DNA of 64,000 bases from Amycolatopsis mediterranei (lineage in GTDB: Bacteria; Actinomycetota; Actinomycetes; Mycobacteriales; Pseudonocardiaceae), in assembly GCF_026017845.1 (NCBI RefSeq), contig NZ_CP100416.1:2469489-2533488 (forward strand). Reading direction: 5' to 3'. Shown one piece after another: positions 1-8,636 of this stretch (its first letter is position 1; the number at the start of each line of letters is the position of its first letter). The notes beneath the pieces were generated by a model, which saw nothing but the letters and a program-made list of their open reading frames with translations, searched no databases and was not told where the DNA came from. A program made the translations under genes and the position numbers.

Positions 1-125
1 GCGGTGACGAACCGGATCGTTCAGCACGAGTCCGCACGGTCCGCGTCGGCGACACGGCGAGCGGCTCACCCCGCCCACGCCTCGACCGGTTACGCTCGGT
101 GGCACTGTTGCAGGAGGGAGTCCTG

Positions 126-722
126 GTGAGTGAGTCGTCGGGGCCCGCGCACCGGCCGTCGGCCGTCGCCGGCCCGTGGTCGGTGCCCGTGCTGGTCCGG
201 GAGCGGCGGCCGCGCGTCGTCGTGAAGGCCGACCTGCTGCCCGCCATCAGCGTGCTCGGCACCCTGAGCCTGCTGAGCTTCCCGCTCGCCTTCGCGTGGT
301 CGCGGCTCGCGCCGCCGGAGCGGGTGCGCATCGTCGCCGCCGACGGCACCCAGGGCGCCCTGGAGCTGGAGAGCTGGCACCGGTTCGACGACCTGGCCGT
401 CTTCGGCTTCCTCACGCTCGGGCTGGGGATCGTCGTCGGCGTCGTCTGCTGGCTGCTGCGCGAACGGCGCGGGCCGGTGGTCTTCCTCGCCGCGGTGCTC
501 GGCGTCGCGCTCGCCGGCGCGCTCGCCATGCTGCTCGGCGTCGGCTGGGCGAACAGCCACTACGCCATCTCCAGCCCGCCCGCGCTGGGTTCGGTGATCG
601 AACTGGCGCCACGCCTGGAGTCGTGGTGGGTGCTGCTGACCGGCCCGCTCGGCGTGTCGATCGCCTACAGCCTGCTGACCACCTGGAACGGGCGCGACGA
701 CCTGGGTCGCCGCCTCGGCTGA
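126..722 (+). CDS. DUF2567 family membrane protein
   Basis: 198-residue integral membrane protein of unknown function. About four hydrophobic segments are visible: roughly residues 35-58, 88-112, 116-140 and near the C-terminus (VLLTGPLGVSIAYSLL). A soluble loop between the first two carries VRIVAADGTQ. The GTG start is chosen because AGGAGGGA lies 6-7 nt upstream; an ATG at 99 would put that site inside the gene. It is encoded just upstream of, and codirectional with, the M48 protease. The DUF2567 assignment is from the general pattern (an actinobacterial 4-TM protein of about 200 residues) and is moderately sure. Confidence 0.75.
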   Translation: MSESSGPAHRPSAVAGPWSVPVLVRERRPRVVVKADLLPAISVLGTLSLLSFPLAFAWSRLAPPERVRIVAADGTQGALELESWHRFDDLAVFGFLTLGLGIVVGVVCWLLRERRGPVVFLAAVLGVALAGALAMLLGVGWANSHYAISSPPALGSVIELAPRLESWWVLLTGPLGVSIAYSLLTTWNGRDDLGRRLG

Positions 723-770
723 CCGCTTTCCCCTAAGGTGGTGTCCGTCACCTACAGGGGGGATCCAGCA

Positions 771-1811
771 GTGACCGAGGACATCGAGGTTTCGCGGCAC
801 AACGCCGTCCGCTTTCCCGGCATCAGCCCGCGCGCGTACGAGCACCCGGTGGACCGCGGCGCGCTCGCCACGTTGCGCGCGGTGCCGGGCTTCGCCCAGG
901 TCGTGAAGGCGGTTTCGGGCTTCTACAACGAGCGCGGCGAGCGGCTGATGGCGCTGGCGTCGTCGATCCGCGTCGGGCCGAAGCAGTACCCGGAGCTCGA
1001 GCGGCTGCGCCACGAATGCGCCGAGACGCTGGACCTGCCCGCGGTGCCGAACCTGTTCGTCTTCCAGAACGCGCAGATCCAGGCGCAGACGGTCGGCATG
1101 GACGAGCCGTTCATCGCGATCAGCACCGGGCTCGTCGAGCTGATGAACCAGGAGTCCCTGCGATTCGTGCTCGGCCACGAGATGGGGCACGTGCTCTCCG
1201 GGCACGCGGTCTACCGCACGATCATGGTGCGCCTGATCAGCCTGCAGCTGGCGATGTCCTGGACGCCGGTCAGCGCGCTCGGCATCCGCGCGATCATCGC
1301 GGCGCTGCGCGAGTGGTTCCGCAAGGCCGAGCTGTCGTGCGACCGCGCCGGCCTGCTGTGCAGCCAGGACCCGACGGCGGCGCTGCGCGCCCAGATCCAG
1401 GTGGCGGGCGGCATCGACCCGGCGCGCATCGACGTCCCGTCGTTCCTGCAGCAGGCCGCGGAATACGAGTCGGTCGAGGACATCCGCGACAGCTTCCTCA
1501 AGCTGAAGTCGGTCGAGACGGAGTCGCACCCGTTCGCGGTGGTGCGCGCGGCGCAGCTGCAGAAGTGGGCGGCCTCGGAGAACTACCGCGCGATCCTGGC
1601 GGGCGACTACGTGCGCCGGGATGCCGAAAGCCCGTCGTCGGACTGGAAGGACGACCTGAAGTCGGCGGCCCAGTCGTACAAGGAATCGTGGAACTCGTCG
1701 ACGGACCCGCTGACGAAGGTGTTCAGCGACGTCGGCGAAGCGGTTTCGGGCGCCGCGGGCAAGGTGTGGAACAAGTTCGGCAACGGGAACGGGAACGGCG
1801 CCGCGGACTGA
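771..1811 (+). CDS. M48 family zinc metalloprotease
   Basis: 346-residue HtpX/Ste24-like peptidase. The zinc site HEMGH is at residues 136-140 and the third ligand is probably Glu187 in AELSCDRAG. Between them is a hydrophobic stretch (residues about 148-170), as in membrane-associated M48 enzymes, but there is no N-terminal signal peptide. The C-terminal 60 residues are polar and end in a Gly/Asn-rich tail. GTG at 771 is preferred because AGGGGGGA lies about 8 nt upstream. Substrate unknown; members of this family act in membrane protein quality control. Confidence 0.88.
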   Translation: MTEDIEVSRHNAVRFPGISPRAYEHPVDRGALATLRAVPGFAQVVKAVSGFYNERGERLMALASSIRVGPKQYPELERLRHECAETLDLPAVPNLFVFQNAQIQAQTVGMDEPFIAISTGLVELMNQESLRFVLGHEMGHVLSGHAVYRTIMVRLISLQLAMSWTPVSALGIRAIIAALREWFRKAELSCDRAGLLCSQDPTAALRAQIQVAGGIDPARIDVPSFLQQAAEYESVEDIRDSFLKLKSVETESHPFAVVRAAQLQKWAASENYRAILAGDYVRRDAESPSSDWKDDLKSAAQSYKESWNSSTDPLTKVFSDVGEAVSGAAGKVWNKFGNGNGNGAAD

Positions 1812-1812
1812 G

Positions 1813-2529
1813 TCAGTTCAAGCTGGCCGGGCGGCTCAGATCGGTCAGCTCGCCCGGCGGCAGCGGCACCGCGCCCAGCGTGTTCAGGAAGCCCGCTTCC
1901 CGCGTCAGCAGGCGGCAGGCGATGCGGAGCCGGCGCAGCGGGTGGCGTTCCTCCAGCAACCGCTGGCGGTCCTCCAGCGGCAGCAGGCAGTCCGCCGCCA
2001 GCACGTAGGCCAGCTCGGCGATCGTCGTGTCCGGGTCCGGGGCGGTCCAGTCGTCGCTGCGCCACGCCGTTTCGCAGTACCGCCGGTGCGCCGCGCGGGC
2101 GACCGTCGCCAGGCGCTCGGCCATGCCGCCGGCCGGGGTCACCGGGTCGTCGTCGATCCACTCCACCGAGGCGATCAGGTACGGCGCGGAAACGCAGTCG
2201 AGCTCGCGCAGGCGGAAGCGGCGCTGGGCCTGCGTCACGACGTCGAACCGGCCGTCCGGCAGGCGTTTGGCCTCGCGCAGCACCGTGCTGCAGCCGATCT
2301 CGTACAACTGGTCCAGACCACGGACCTCGCGGGTCAGCGACGACCGCAGGGCGACCACGCCGAACTCGCGGCCCGGCACCGTGCCGCTCACCAGGTCCGC
2401 CGTCAGCTGCCGGTACCGCGGTTCGAAGATGTGCAGCGGGAGATTGGTGCCGGGCAGCAGCACGGTCTGGAGCGGGAACAACGGCAGGATCGTCGTCGTC
2501 GCGTCACTTTCCGATTCCGGCTCGGTCAC
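1813..2529 (-). CDS. LON peptidase substrate-binding domain protein
   Basis: 238-residue protein consisting mainly of a LonN (PUA-like) domain: LPLFPLQTVLLPGTNLPLHIFEPRYRQL-type opening, then ELDCVSAPYLIASVEWIDDD. There is no AAA ATPase or protease domain, so it is a stand-alone LON-domain protein of unknown role. The GTG start is supported by a TACCGT hexamer ending 7 nt upstream, suggesting a leaderless mRNA. It converges on the M48 gene with a one-base gap and lies downstream of the NrtR gene on the same strand. Confidence 0.85.
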   Translation of the reverse strand: MTEPESESDATTTILPLFPLQTVLLPGTNLPLHIFEPRYRQLTADLVSGTVPGREFGVVALRSSLTREVRGLDQLYEIGCSTVLREAKRLPDGRFDVVTQAQRRFRLRELDCVSAPYLIASVEWIDDDPVTPAGGMAERLATVARAAHRRYCETAWRSDDWTAPDPDTTIAELAYVLAADCLLPLEDRQRLLEERHPLRRLRIACRLLTREAGFLNTLGAVPLPPGELTDLSRPASLN

Positions 2530-2536
2530 GGGTCCC

Positions 2537-2542
2537 ACGGTA
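2537..2542 (-). promoter_or_regulatory. -10 of LON-domain gene (leaderless)
   Basis: TACCGT on the minus strand, 7 nt before the GTG at 2529, with no Shine-Dalgarno between. The transcript would start at or next to the start codon. Confidence 0.45.
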
Positions 2543-2570
2543 GAGGCAGAACGCCTTCGCCGCAGGATGG

Positions 2571-3266
2571 TCACCGGTTGGGTGGTTTGAAAACCGCGAA
2601 GGGGTCGGTGATCTGCATGCCCTTGCCGGCGAAGGAGAACAACGCCGCGGGACGGCCGCCCGCGCGGCCCGGCGGGGCCGTGTGGCCGGTCGGCACCAGC
2701 AGTCCGCGGCGGGAAAGGACCCGCTGCAGGTTGGTCGCCGAGACGCGGTAGCCCAGCGCCGCCGAATACAGGCCGCGCAGCGCCGAAATCGTGAACTCGT
2801 CGGGTGCGAGCGCGAAGCCGAGGTTCGTGTACGACAGCTTCGACCGCAGCCGGTCGCGGGCGCGCAGCACGATCGCCTCGTGGTCGAACGCCGTGCGCGG
2901 CAGCTTCGCGACGTCGTGCCACTGGGTGTCCTCGGGCACCTCGGGGTCGACATCGGAGGGCACCAGGCCGAGGAACGCCGTCGCCACCACACGCGGCCCC
3001 GGGACGCGGTCGGGGTCGCTGAACACCGCGAGCTGCTCGACGTGCTTGAGCTGGCGGACGTCCACCTTCTCGGCGAGCTGGCGCCGGATCGACGTCTCGA
3101 CGTCCTCGTCGGGCCGCAGCCGCCCGCCCGGCAGCGACCAGCGGCCCAGGTGCGGGTCGAGCGCGCGCCGCCACAACAGCACCCTCAGTGTGTCCGAGCG
3201 CACTTGAAGGACCGCGCCCAAAACCTCGTGGGCGAGGGGGGCCTGGGTGTTAAGATGACTTCGCAC
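2571..3266 (-). CDS. nrtR: NrtR-type Nudix regulator of NAD synthesis
   Basis: 231-residue protein: a Nudix domain (about residues 10-130) followed by a winged-helix region (about 150-215, [27 protein letters not shown]). The Nudix box keeps the GG and first Glu but has RQLAEKVD where active enzymes have REUXEEXG, so it is probably a ligand sensor rather than a hydrolase, as in the NrtR family, which binds ADP-ribose-type ligands. It is divergent from nadABC with a shared control region, the classic NrtR arrangement. The GTG start is inferred from a TACAAT -10 ending 8 nt upstream; a longer version reading upstream to 3344 would run through the promoter. Confidence 0.85.
   Translation of the reverse strand: MRSHLNTQAPLAHEVLGAVLQVRSDTLRVLLWRRALDPHLGRWSLPGGRLRPDEDVETSIRRQLAEKVDVRQLKHVEQLAVFSDPDRVPGPRVVATAFLGLVPSDVDPEVPEDTQWHDVAKLPRTAFDHEAIVLRARDRLRSKLSYTNLGFALAPDEFTISALRGLYSAALGYRVSATNLQRVLSRRGLLVPTGHTAPPGRAGGRPAALFSFAGKGMQITDPFAVFKPPNR
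3251..3256 (+). promoter_or_regulatory. -10 element of nadA
   Basis: TAAGAT, about 60 bases before the nadA ATG. No convincing -35 at the usual distance. The expected start near 3263 places the inverted repeat at 3266-3292 just inside the transcript. Confidence 0.45.
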
Positions 3267-3292
3267 GGTTTTCGATTGTAAGGCGAAAACCG
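3266..3292. promoter_or_regulatory. Probable NrtR operator
   Basis: Perfect 9-bp inverted repeat CGGTTTTCG / CGAAAACCG with a 9-base spacer. The spacer holds the nrtR -10 (TACAAT on the minus strand, 3275-3280) and the left arm overlaps the nrtR start codon. Binding here could block both nrtR and nadABC. Assignment to NrtR rests on position only. Confidence 0.55.
3275..3280 (-). promoter_or_regulatory. -10 element of nrtR
   Basis: TACAAT on the minus strand, 8 nt before the GTG at 3266, lying inside the inverted repeat. Confidence 0.5.
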
Positions 3293-3315
3293 GAGACAGG
3301 TCCAGGAGGGCCAGC

Positions 3316-4326
3316 ATGACTTCGACGCTCGAACAAGATCTCACCCCCTACGGCGGGGTCGAGGCGAACGCGGCCTGGGCGGAGGAGGTGCGGCGCCTGG
3401 CGAAGCAGCGCGACGCGGTCCTGCTCGCGCACAACTACCAGGTCCCGGAGATCCAGGACATCGCCGACCACACCGGCGACTCCCTCGCGCTCAGCCGGAT
3501 CGCGGCGAGCAGTGACGCGTCCACCATCGTCTTCTGCGGCGTGCACTTCATGGCCGAAACCGCGAAGATCCTGGCGCCGGAAAAGACGGTCCTGATCCCG
3601 GACGCGCGGGCCGGCTGCTCGCTGGCCGACTCCATCACCGGCGCCGAGCTGCGCGCCTGGAAGGCCGAGCACCCGGGCGCGGTGGTCGTCTCCTACGTCA
3701 ACACCACGGCCGAGGTCAAAGCCGAGACCGACATCTGCTGCACGTCCTCGAACGCCGTGGACGTCGTCGCCTCCATCCCCGCTGACCAGGAGGTTCTCTT
3801 CCTCCCGGACCAGTTCCTCGGCGCCCACGTCAAGCGCGTCACCGGCCGGGAGAACGTGCACGTCTGGGCCGGGGAGTGCCACGTCCACGCGGGCATCAAC
3901 GGTGCCGAGCTGGCCGAGCGCGCGGCCGCGGAGCCGGACGCCGACCTGTTCATCCACCCGGAGTGCGGGTGCGCGACGTCGGCGCTCTACCTGGCCGGCG
4001 AGGGCGCGGTGGCGCCGGAGCGGGTCAAGATCCTCTCGACCGGCGACATGGTCCACGAGGCGCGCGACACGAAGGCCAAGACCGTGCTGGTGGCCACCGA
4101 GATCGGCATGATCCACCAGCTCCGCAAGGCCGCGCCGGGCATCGACTTCCGTGCGGTGAACGACCGCGCGTCCTGCCGGTACATGAAGATGATCACCCCC
4201 GCGGCGCTGCTGCGGTGCCTGCGTGACGGCCTCGACGAGGTCCACGTCGACGTCGAGACGGCCGCTCGCGCCCGGGCCTCGGTGCAGCGGATGATCGAAA
4301 TCGGGCAGCCCGGCGGCGGCGAATGA
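3316..4326 (+). CDS. nadA: Quinolinate synthase NadA
   Basis: 336 residues, normal length. It condenses iminoaspartate with dihydroxyacetone phosphate to quinolinate, using a [4Fe-4S] cluster. Three widely spaced cysteine motifs fit the cluster ligands: [15 protein letters not shown] and [15 protein letters not shown] lies 6-7 nt before the ATG. First gene of nadA-nadB-nadC, with ATGA overlaps at both junctions, and controlled by the region shared with nrtR. Confidence 0.97.
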   Translation: MTSTLEQDLTPYGGVEANAAWAEEVRRLAKQRDAVLLAHNYQVPEIQDIADHTGDSLALSRIAASSDASTIVFCGVHFMAETAKILAPEKTVLIPDARAGCSLADSITGAELRAWKAEHPGAVVVSYVNTTAEVKAETDICCTSSNAVDVVASIPADQEVLFLPDQFLGAHVKRVTGRENVHVWAGECHVHAGINGAELAERAAAEPDADLFIHPECGCATSALYLAGEGAVAPERVKILSTGDMVHEARDTKAKTVLVATEIGMIHQLRKAAPGIDFRAVNDRASCRYMKMITPAALLRCLRDGLDEVHVDVETAARARASVQRMIEIGQPGGGE

Positions 4327-5966
4327 CGCCGCCGGTTAATGACCCACGGGCGAAAACCCCGGTCTGGGAAGCGCGTGCCGACCTCGTCGTGATCGGCAGC
4401 GGCGTCGCGGGATTGACTGCGGCGCTGCGGGCGCAGGCGCTCGGGCTGCACGTCCTGGTGATCACCAAGGCCGCCGTCGCGGACGGCAACACGCGCTGGG
4501 CCCAGGGCGGCGTCGCCGTGGTCCTGGAAGACCAGCACGACCTCGACGACTCCGTCGCCAAGCACGCGGAAGACACCTTCACCGCGGGCGCCGGGCTGGT
4601 CGACGAGCCGGCGGCGCGCTCGATCCTCGACGGCGGACCGGCCGCGGTCGCCCGGCTGCGGGCCGACGGCGCGCGGTTCGACGCTTCCGGGAACGGCCTG
4701 CTCGCCCGGGCCCGCGAGGGCGGGCACAGCGCGTTCCGCGTGATCCACGCGGGCGGCGACGCGACCGGCGCCGAGGTCGAACGCGCCCTGGTCGCGCAGG
4801 CCGGGCAGGCGGGGGTGCCGGTGCTGGAGCACCACATCGCCGTCGACGCGCTGCGCACCCCCGGCGGCCGGGTCGCCGGCGTGACGGTGCTGGACCGCCA
4901 CGGCGTGCCCGGCGTCGTCCGGGCTTCGGCCGTGCTGGTGGCCAGCGGCGGGATCGGGCAGCTCTACCAGGCGACGTCGAACCCGGAGATCGCCACCGGC
5001 GACGGGCTCGCGCTCGCGCTGCGGGCCGGCGCGACCGTCGCGGACATCGAGTTCGTCCAGTTCCACCCGACCGTGCTCTACACACCGGGCGCGCGCGGCC
5101 GCTGCCCGCTGGTCACCGAGGCGGTGCGCGGGGAGGGCGCGACGCTGGTCGACGGCGCCGGCCTGCCGGTGATGCGGGGCGTGCACCCGCTCGGCGACCT
5201 CGCCCCGCGCGACGTCGTCTCGGGGGCGATCACGCGGCGGATGGCGACCGCGCCCGGCGGCGTCGACGACCACGTCTTCCTCGACGCGACTTCGATCGCG
5301 GGGTTCGCGCAGCGGTTCCCGACGGTGTTCGCGGCGTGCGCGGCGCTGGGCCTCGACCCCGCGGTGGACCCGATCCCGGTGACCCCGGCGGCGCACTTCT
5401 CGTGCGGCGGTGTGGTGACCACTGTGGACGGACGCTCGTCGGTGGCCGGGCTGTACGCGGCCGGCGAGGTCGCGCGGACCGGGCTGCACGGCGCGAACCG
5501 CCTGGCGTCCAACAGCCTGCTCGAAGGCCTGGTCGTCGGGCAGCGCGTCGCGGAGGCCGTCGCGGCGGACCTCGCGGCCGGGCTGCTGGCCGATCCCGCG
5601 CGCGGGCGCCTGCCGTCGTGGACCACCGCGCCGGCGGCGGACCGCGACTCGCTGCAGCGCGTGATGAGCCGGTACGCGGCGATCGGCCGTGACGCCGACG
5701 GGCTGGCGGCGGCCGGTTCCGTGCTCGACCTGTCTCTTTCGGACACTCCCCTGTGGACACATGCGGCGGTCGAGGACGCAGCGCTGACGGTGGCGGCGCA
5801 GGCGTTGCTGGCCGCGGCCGTCCGGCGCACCGAGTCGCGGGGCTGTCACGTGCGATCCGACTTCCCGGGGCGCGACGACGGCTGGCGGCGCAGCCAGCAC
5901 ATCCGGCTCAGCCCGTCCGGCCAGCCCGTGCTGGCCGACCCGATCCCCCTGGAGGGTGTGGCATGA
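4323..5966 (+). CDS. nadB: L-aspartate oxidase NadB
   Basis: 547-residue FAD flavoprotein that oxidises L-aspartate to iminoaspartate, the substrate of NadA. The N-terminal dinucleotide motif [15 protein letters not shown] is at about residues 21-35, followed by [16 protein letters not shown] and [17 protein letters not shown] motifs of the succinate dehydrogenase/fumarate reductase flavoprotein family are present. Overlaps nadA and nadC by 4 nt each. Confidence 0.97.
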   Translation: MTPPVNDPRAKTPVWEARADLVVIGSGVAGLTAALRAQALGLHVLVITKAAVADGNTRWAQGGVAVVLEDQHDLDDSVAKHAEDTFTAGAGLVDEPAARSILDGGPAAVARLRADGARFDASGNGLLARAREGGHSAFRVIHAGGDATGAEVERALVAQAGQAGVPVLEHHIAVDALRTPGGRVAGVTVLDRHGVPGVVRASAVLVASGGIGQLYQATSNPEIATGDGLALALRAGATVADIEFVQFHPTVLYTPGARGRCPLVTEAVRGEGATLVDGAGLPVMRGVHPLGDLAPRDVVSGAITRRMATAPGGVDDHVFLDATSIAGFAQRFPTVFAACAALGLDPAVDPIPVTPAAHFSCGGVVTTVDGRSSVAGLYAAGEVARTGLHGANRLASNSLLEGLVVGQRVAEAVAADLAAGLLADPARGRLPSWTTAPAADRDSLQRVMSRYAAIGRDADGLAAAGSVLDLSLSDTPLWTHAAVEDAALTVAAQALLAAAVRRTESRGCHVRSDFPGRDDGWRRSQHIRLSPSGQPVLADPIPLEGVA

Positions 5967-6856
5967 CGTTCCCCATCTCCGAGGCCGTCCGCGGGCTGAT
6001 CGCGGCGGCGGGCCTCGACGTCGACGACGTCACGCGGGTGGTCACCACGGCGCTCGGCGAGGACCTGCGGTACGGGCCGGACGCGACGACGGCGTCGACC
6101 GTGCCCGCTTCGGCGGTGGCGGTCGCCGAGCTGACCCCGCGGGTCGACGGCGTGGTCGCCGGGCTGCCGGTGGCACTCGCGGTGTTCGACATGGTGCTGG
6201 GCGACGGTTACGAGGTGCTGGCGCGGCGCGAAGACGGCGATCGGCTGGTCGCGGGCGAGCCCGCGCTGGTGCTGGCCGGCCCGGTGCGCGGGCTCCTCAC
6301 GGCCGAGCGCACGGCGCTGAACCTGCTGTGCCACCTCTCCGGCGTCGCCACCGCGACCGCCTCCTGGGTGTCCGAAGTGGACGGTACCGGGTGCGCGATC
6401 CGGGACTCCCGCAAGACGTTGCCGGGGCTGCGGCTGCTGCAGAAGTACGCCGTCCGCTGCGGTGGCGGGGTCAACCACCGGCTGGGCCTCGGCGACGCGG
6501 TGCTGATCAAGGACAACCACGTCGTCGCCGCGGGTTCGGTGACGGCGGCGCTGGCCGCGGCCCGGGCGCACGCGCCGGAACTGGCCTGCGAGATCGAGGT
6601 CGACACCCTGGACCAGCTCGAGGAAGCACTGGCCGCCGGGGCGGACGAGGTGCTGCTGGACAACTTCACACCGGAGGAGTGCCGCCGGGCGGTGGCGCGC
6701 CGCGACGAAGTCTCCCCGAAGACACGGCTGGAATCCTCTGGTGGCCTCACCCTCGACCGTGGTAAGGCCTACGCGTGGTCCGGTGTGGACTATCTGTCCG
6801 TGGGCGGGCTGACCCATTCGTCACCCGCGCTGGATCTCGGCATGGACCTTCGCTGA
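5963..6856 (+). CDS. nadC: Quinolinate phosphoribosyltransferase NadC
   Basis: 297 residues. It converts quinolinate and PRPP to nicotinate mononucleotide, CO2 and pyrophosphate. Signature RDSRKTLPGLRLLQKYAVRCGG and KDNHV are present, with the TIM-barrel end LLDNFTPEE and SSGGLTLD. The ATG overlaps the nadB stop, giving a start coupled to nadB; the open frame extends further upstream but inside nadB. Last gene of the NAD operon, followed by a hairpin terminator. Confidence 0.97.
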   Translation: MTFPISEAVRGLIAAAGLDVDDVTRVVTTALGEDLRYGPDATTASTVPASAVAVAELTPRVDGVVAGLPVALAVFDMVLGDGYEVLARREDGDRLVAGEPALVLAGPVRGLLTAERTALNLLCHLSGVATATASWVSEVDGTGCAIRDSRKTLPGLRLLQKYAVRCGGGVNHRLGLGDAVLIKDNHVVAAGSVTAALAAARAHAPELACEIEVDTLDQLEEALAAGADEVLLDNFTPEECRRAVARRDEVSPKTRLESSGGLTLDRGKAYAWSGVDYLSVGGLTHSSPALDLGMDLR

Positions 6857-6878
6857 GAGGGCGTTCCGGGCTAGACTG

Positions 6879-6911
6879 ACGGTGGCGGATTCCTTGTCCG
6901 CCACCGTCTTT
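6879..6911 (+). terminator. Terminator after nadABC
   Basis: Perfect 11-bp stem (ACGGTGGCGGA at 6879-6889, TCCGCCACCGT at 6897-6907) with a 7-base loop, followed by CTTTC. It separates nadC from the mycosin-like gene. Confidence 0.75.
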
Positions 6912-6922
6912 CGGCTTCGGGG

Positions 6923-8107
6923 GTGCGGGTGCGGTTACCGGCGGTGCTCGCGGTGGCGGGCCTCGTGGCGGCATCGGGCGTCTCGGGCGTCTCGGGCGTC
7001 TCGGGTGTCTTCGGGGCGCCGGCCGCTTCGGCGCAAGGCTGCGCGAACCCGTCCGGCACCTACACCGGCGAGGTCCCGTGGGGCCAGCGCCTGGTCGACC
7101 CGGCGCGGCTGTGGCCGCTGACGCGAGGCGGCGGCCAGCTGGTGGCCGTGATCGGCACCGGCGTCGACGCGCAGAACACCCAGTTCGCCCCCGGCCAGCT
7201 CGACAGCGGCGCCGGCACCGAGCGCACGGACTGCGACGGCCGCGGCACGATCGCGGCCGGGATCGTCGGCGCCCAGCCGGATCCGTCGACGACGTTCGCG
7301 GGTGTCGCGCCCGGCGTGCGGCTGCTGCCGATCCGGTACACCACCGGCGACGGCGGTGATCCGGGCGAGCTCGCCGCGGCGATCGACCGGGCGGCGGACC
7401 GGCGGGCGGGCGTGATCCTGGTCGCCGTGCCCGCGGCGTCCGACAGCCCGGCGCTGGCGGCGGCGGTCTCACGGGCGCGCGCGAAAGGGGCGGTGGTCGT
7501 CTCGGCGGCGTCGGCGACCCAGCAGGGCGCGCGGACGTACCCGACGGCGACGTCCGGAGTCCTGGCCGCCGGCTCGGTGAACGCCGCGGGCGAGCCGGTG
7601 CAGACGGAAGCGGGGGACTACGTCGGCGTCGCGGCGCCGGGAGCGGAGCTGGTGAGCACGTCGGCGGGGGCGGCCGGCGCGGTGGCGCACCGCTGGCCGG
7701 TGACCGACCCGGGCCTTGCGGCGGCGTACGTCGCCGGGGTCGCGGCGCTGGTCCGGGCGTACCACCCGGAGCTGTCCGGCGACCAGGTCGTCACGCGCTT
7801 GACGTTGACGGCCCACCGCCCGCCGTCCGGTGGCCACGACCCGCGGCTGGGCTGGGGAGTCCTGGACGCCTACGCGGCGGTGTCGTCGACCCTGCCCGCC
7901 GACGTCGCCCCGCCCGGCGCTCGTCCCCCGGCTGCTTCGTCGCCGATGGTGGTCCCGGCCGCGGCCCCGCCACCCCGGCCGACGGACATCCCGGCGGGCA
8001 CGATCGCCCTGGCCGGGGTCGCCTTGGCCGCGGCCGCCGGAGTGACGGTGGCGGCGGTCCGCCGCGCCCGCCGCCGAGCCTGGCGCCCCACCCGCTTCAC
8101 CCGGTAA
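6923..8107 (+). CDS. Mycosin-like S8 protein, catalytic triad lost
   Basis: 394-residue subtilase of the mycosin (MycP) type: signal peptide to about residue 37, subtilase fold, Pro/Ala-rich linker, one C-terminal TM helix (about 355-378) and a basic tail. Active mycosins cleave ESX substrates and stabilise the membrane complex. Here all three catalytic residues are replaced: the Asp of the DTG motif is Gly78 (VAVIGTGVD), the His of GHGT is Arg107 (DGRGT), and the Ser of GTS is Gly264 (DPGLAAAYVAG). The usual oxyanion Asn is also not evident. The frame is intact with normal codon use, so this is a maintained pseudoenzyme rather than a decaying gene. A GTG at 6929 is an alternative start. Confidence 0.88.
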   Translation: MRVRLPAVLAVAGLVAASGVSGVSGVSGVFGAPAASAQGCANPSGTYTGEVPWGQRLVDPARLWPLTRGGGQLVAVIGTGVDAQNTQFAPGQLDSGAGTERTDCDGRGTIAAGIVGAQPDPSTTFAGVAPGVRLLPIRYTTGDGGDPGELAAAIDRAADRRAGVILVAVPAASDSPALAAAVSRARAKGAVVVSAASATQQGARTYPTATSGVLAAGSVNAAGEPVQTEAGDYVGVAAPGAELVSTSAGAAGAVAHRWPVTDPGLAAAYVAGVAALVRAYHPELSGDQVVTRLTLTAHRPPSGGHDPRLGWGVLDAYAAVSSTLPADVAPPGARPPAASSPMVVPAAAPPPRPTDIPAGTIALAGVALAAAAGVTVAAVRRARRRAWRPTRFTR

Positions 8108-8290
8108 CGCGTGTCGTCCACCTGAGTACGCGTGTCGTCCATCGGCGTACGCGTGTCGTCCATCCGGTCACGCGAACTCGCGTACCGGAACGGCGAACTC
8201 GCGTACGTGGACGGACGACATGCGTCCGCAGACGGACGACACGCGTACCTGGATGGACGACACGCGTACGTGGGGGGACGACACGTCAGG
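8106..8290. repeat. 21-bp-period inverted repeat array
   Basis: Between two convergent genes. Three forward units of ACGCGTGTCGTCCA at a 21-base period (about 8107, 8128, 8149) face four reverse units of GGACGACACGCG type (8211-8285). The centre holds two CGAACTCGCGTAC copies. The two halves can pair into a long hairpin. No gene is credible here, although the 21-base period gives repetitive 7-residue peptides in several frames. Confidence 0.85.
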
Positions 8291-8636
8291 CGGGGGTGGG
8301 GCGGGTTGAGCCGATGATCGTCACCGGGCCGGCGATGTGGATCGTGAAGTCCGCGCCGTCGCGGGTGAAGCGGGTGATCTGCTCGGCGGGAGTGCTGCGG
8401 TCGTGGGACTGCCAGCCGTCGCCGTGCAACGCCGGGAGGAGCGCTGCCAGGCTGGTTGACGGGGACGCCGGGTGCTCGACGCGGACGCCGTACTGCCAGC
8501 ACAGCAGCCGGCCCGGGGTGGTCGGGTCGCAGTCCAGCTCGCCGTCCAACGTCCGGTCCGCCGGGCCGAAGGACGCCGCGGCCGAGTCGATCACCGAGGT
8601 CAGCTCGTCCGCCAAGCGGCGCAGTTCCGGGGTCAC
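8286..8636 (-). CDS. Small partner of the ESX hydrolase
   Basis: 116-residue soluble protein of unknown function. It begins with GTG overlapping the stop of the upstream hydrolase gene by 4 nt (GTGA), so the two are likely translated together. There is no signal peptide or membrane helix. The N-terminal half is helical (LRRLADELTSVIDSAAASF) and the C-terminal half predicts as beta strands ending GADFTIHIAGPVTIIGS. Its coupling to an exported-type enzyme suggests a chaperone or an immunity protein; this is inference only. Confidence 0.7.
   Translation of the reverse strand: MTPELRRLADELTSVIDSAAASFGPADRTLDGELDCDPTTPGRLLCWQYGVRVEHPASPSTSLAALLPALHGDGWQSHDRSTPAEQITRFTRDGADFTIHIAGPVTIIGSTRPTPA

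Noticed and set aside
1..98. 3' end of an upstream gene
   Set aside because: One frame stays open but there is too little sequence to recognise a product.
3987..5900. Long minus-strand open frame over nadA and nadB
   Set aside because: nadA and nadB are unmistakable on the plus strand and the translation here is Arg/Gly-rich without domains.
6923..8107. Frameshift or sequencing error as the cause of the missing triad
   Set aside because: The three changes are separate codon substitutions in one continuous frame with normal flanking motifs, which a frameshift cannot give.
8132..8317. Small coding frame with 7-residue repeats (DGRHAYV type)
   Set aside because: The repetition is a by-product of the 21-base DNA period, and the frame runs into the downstream convergent gene.
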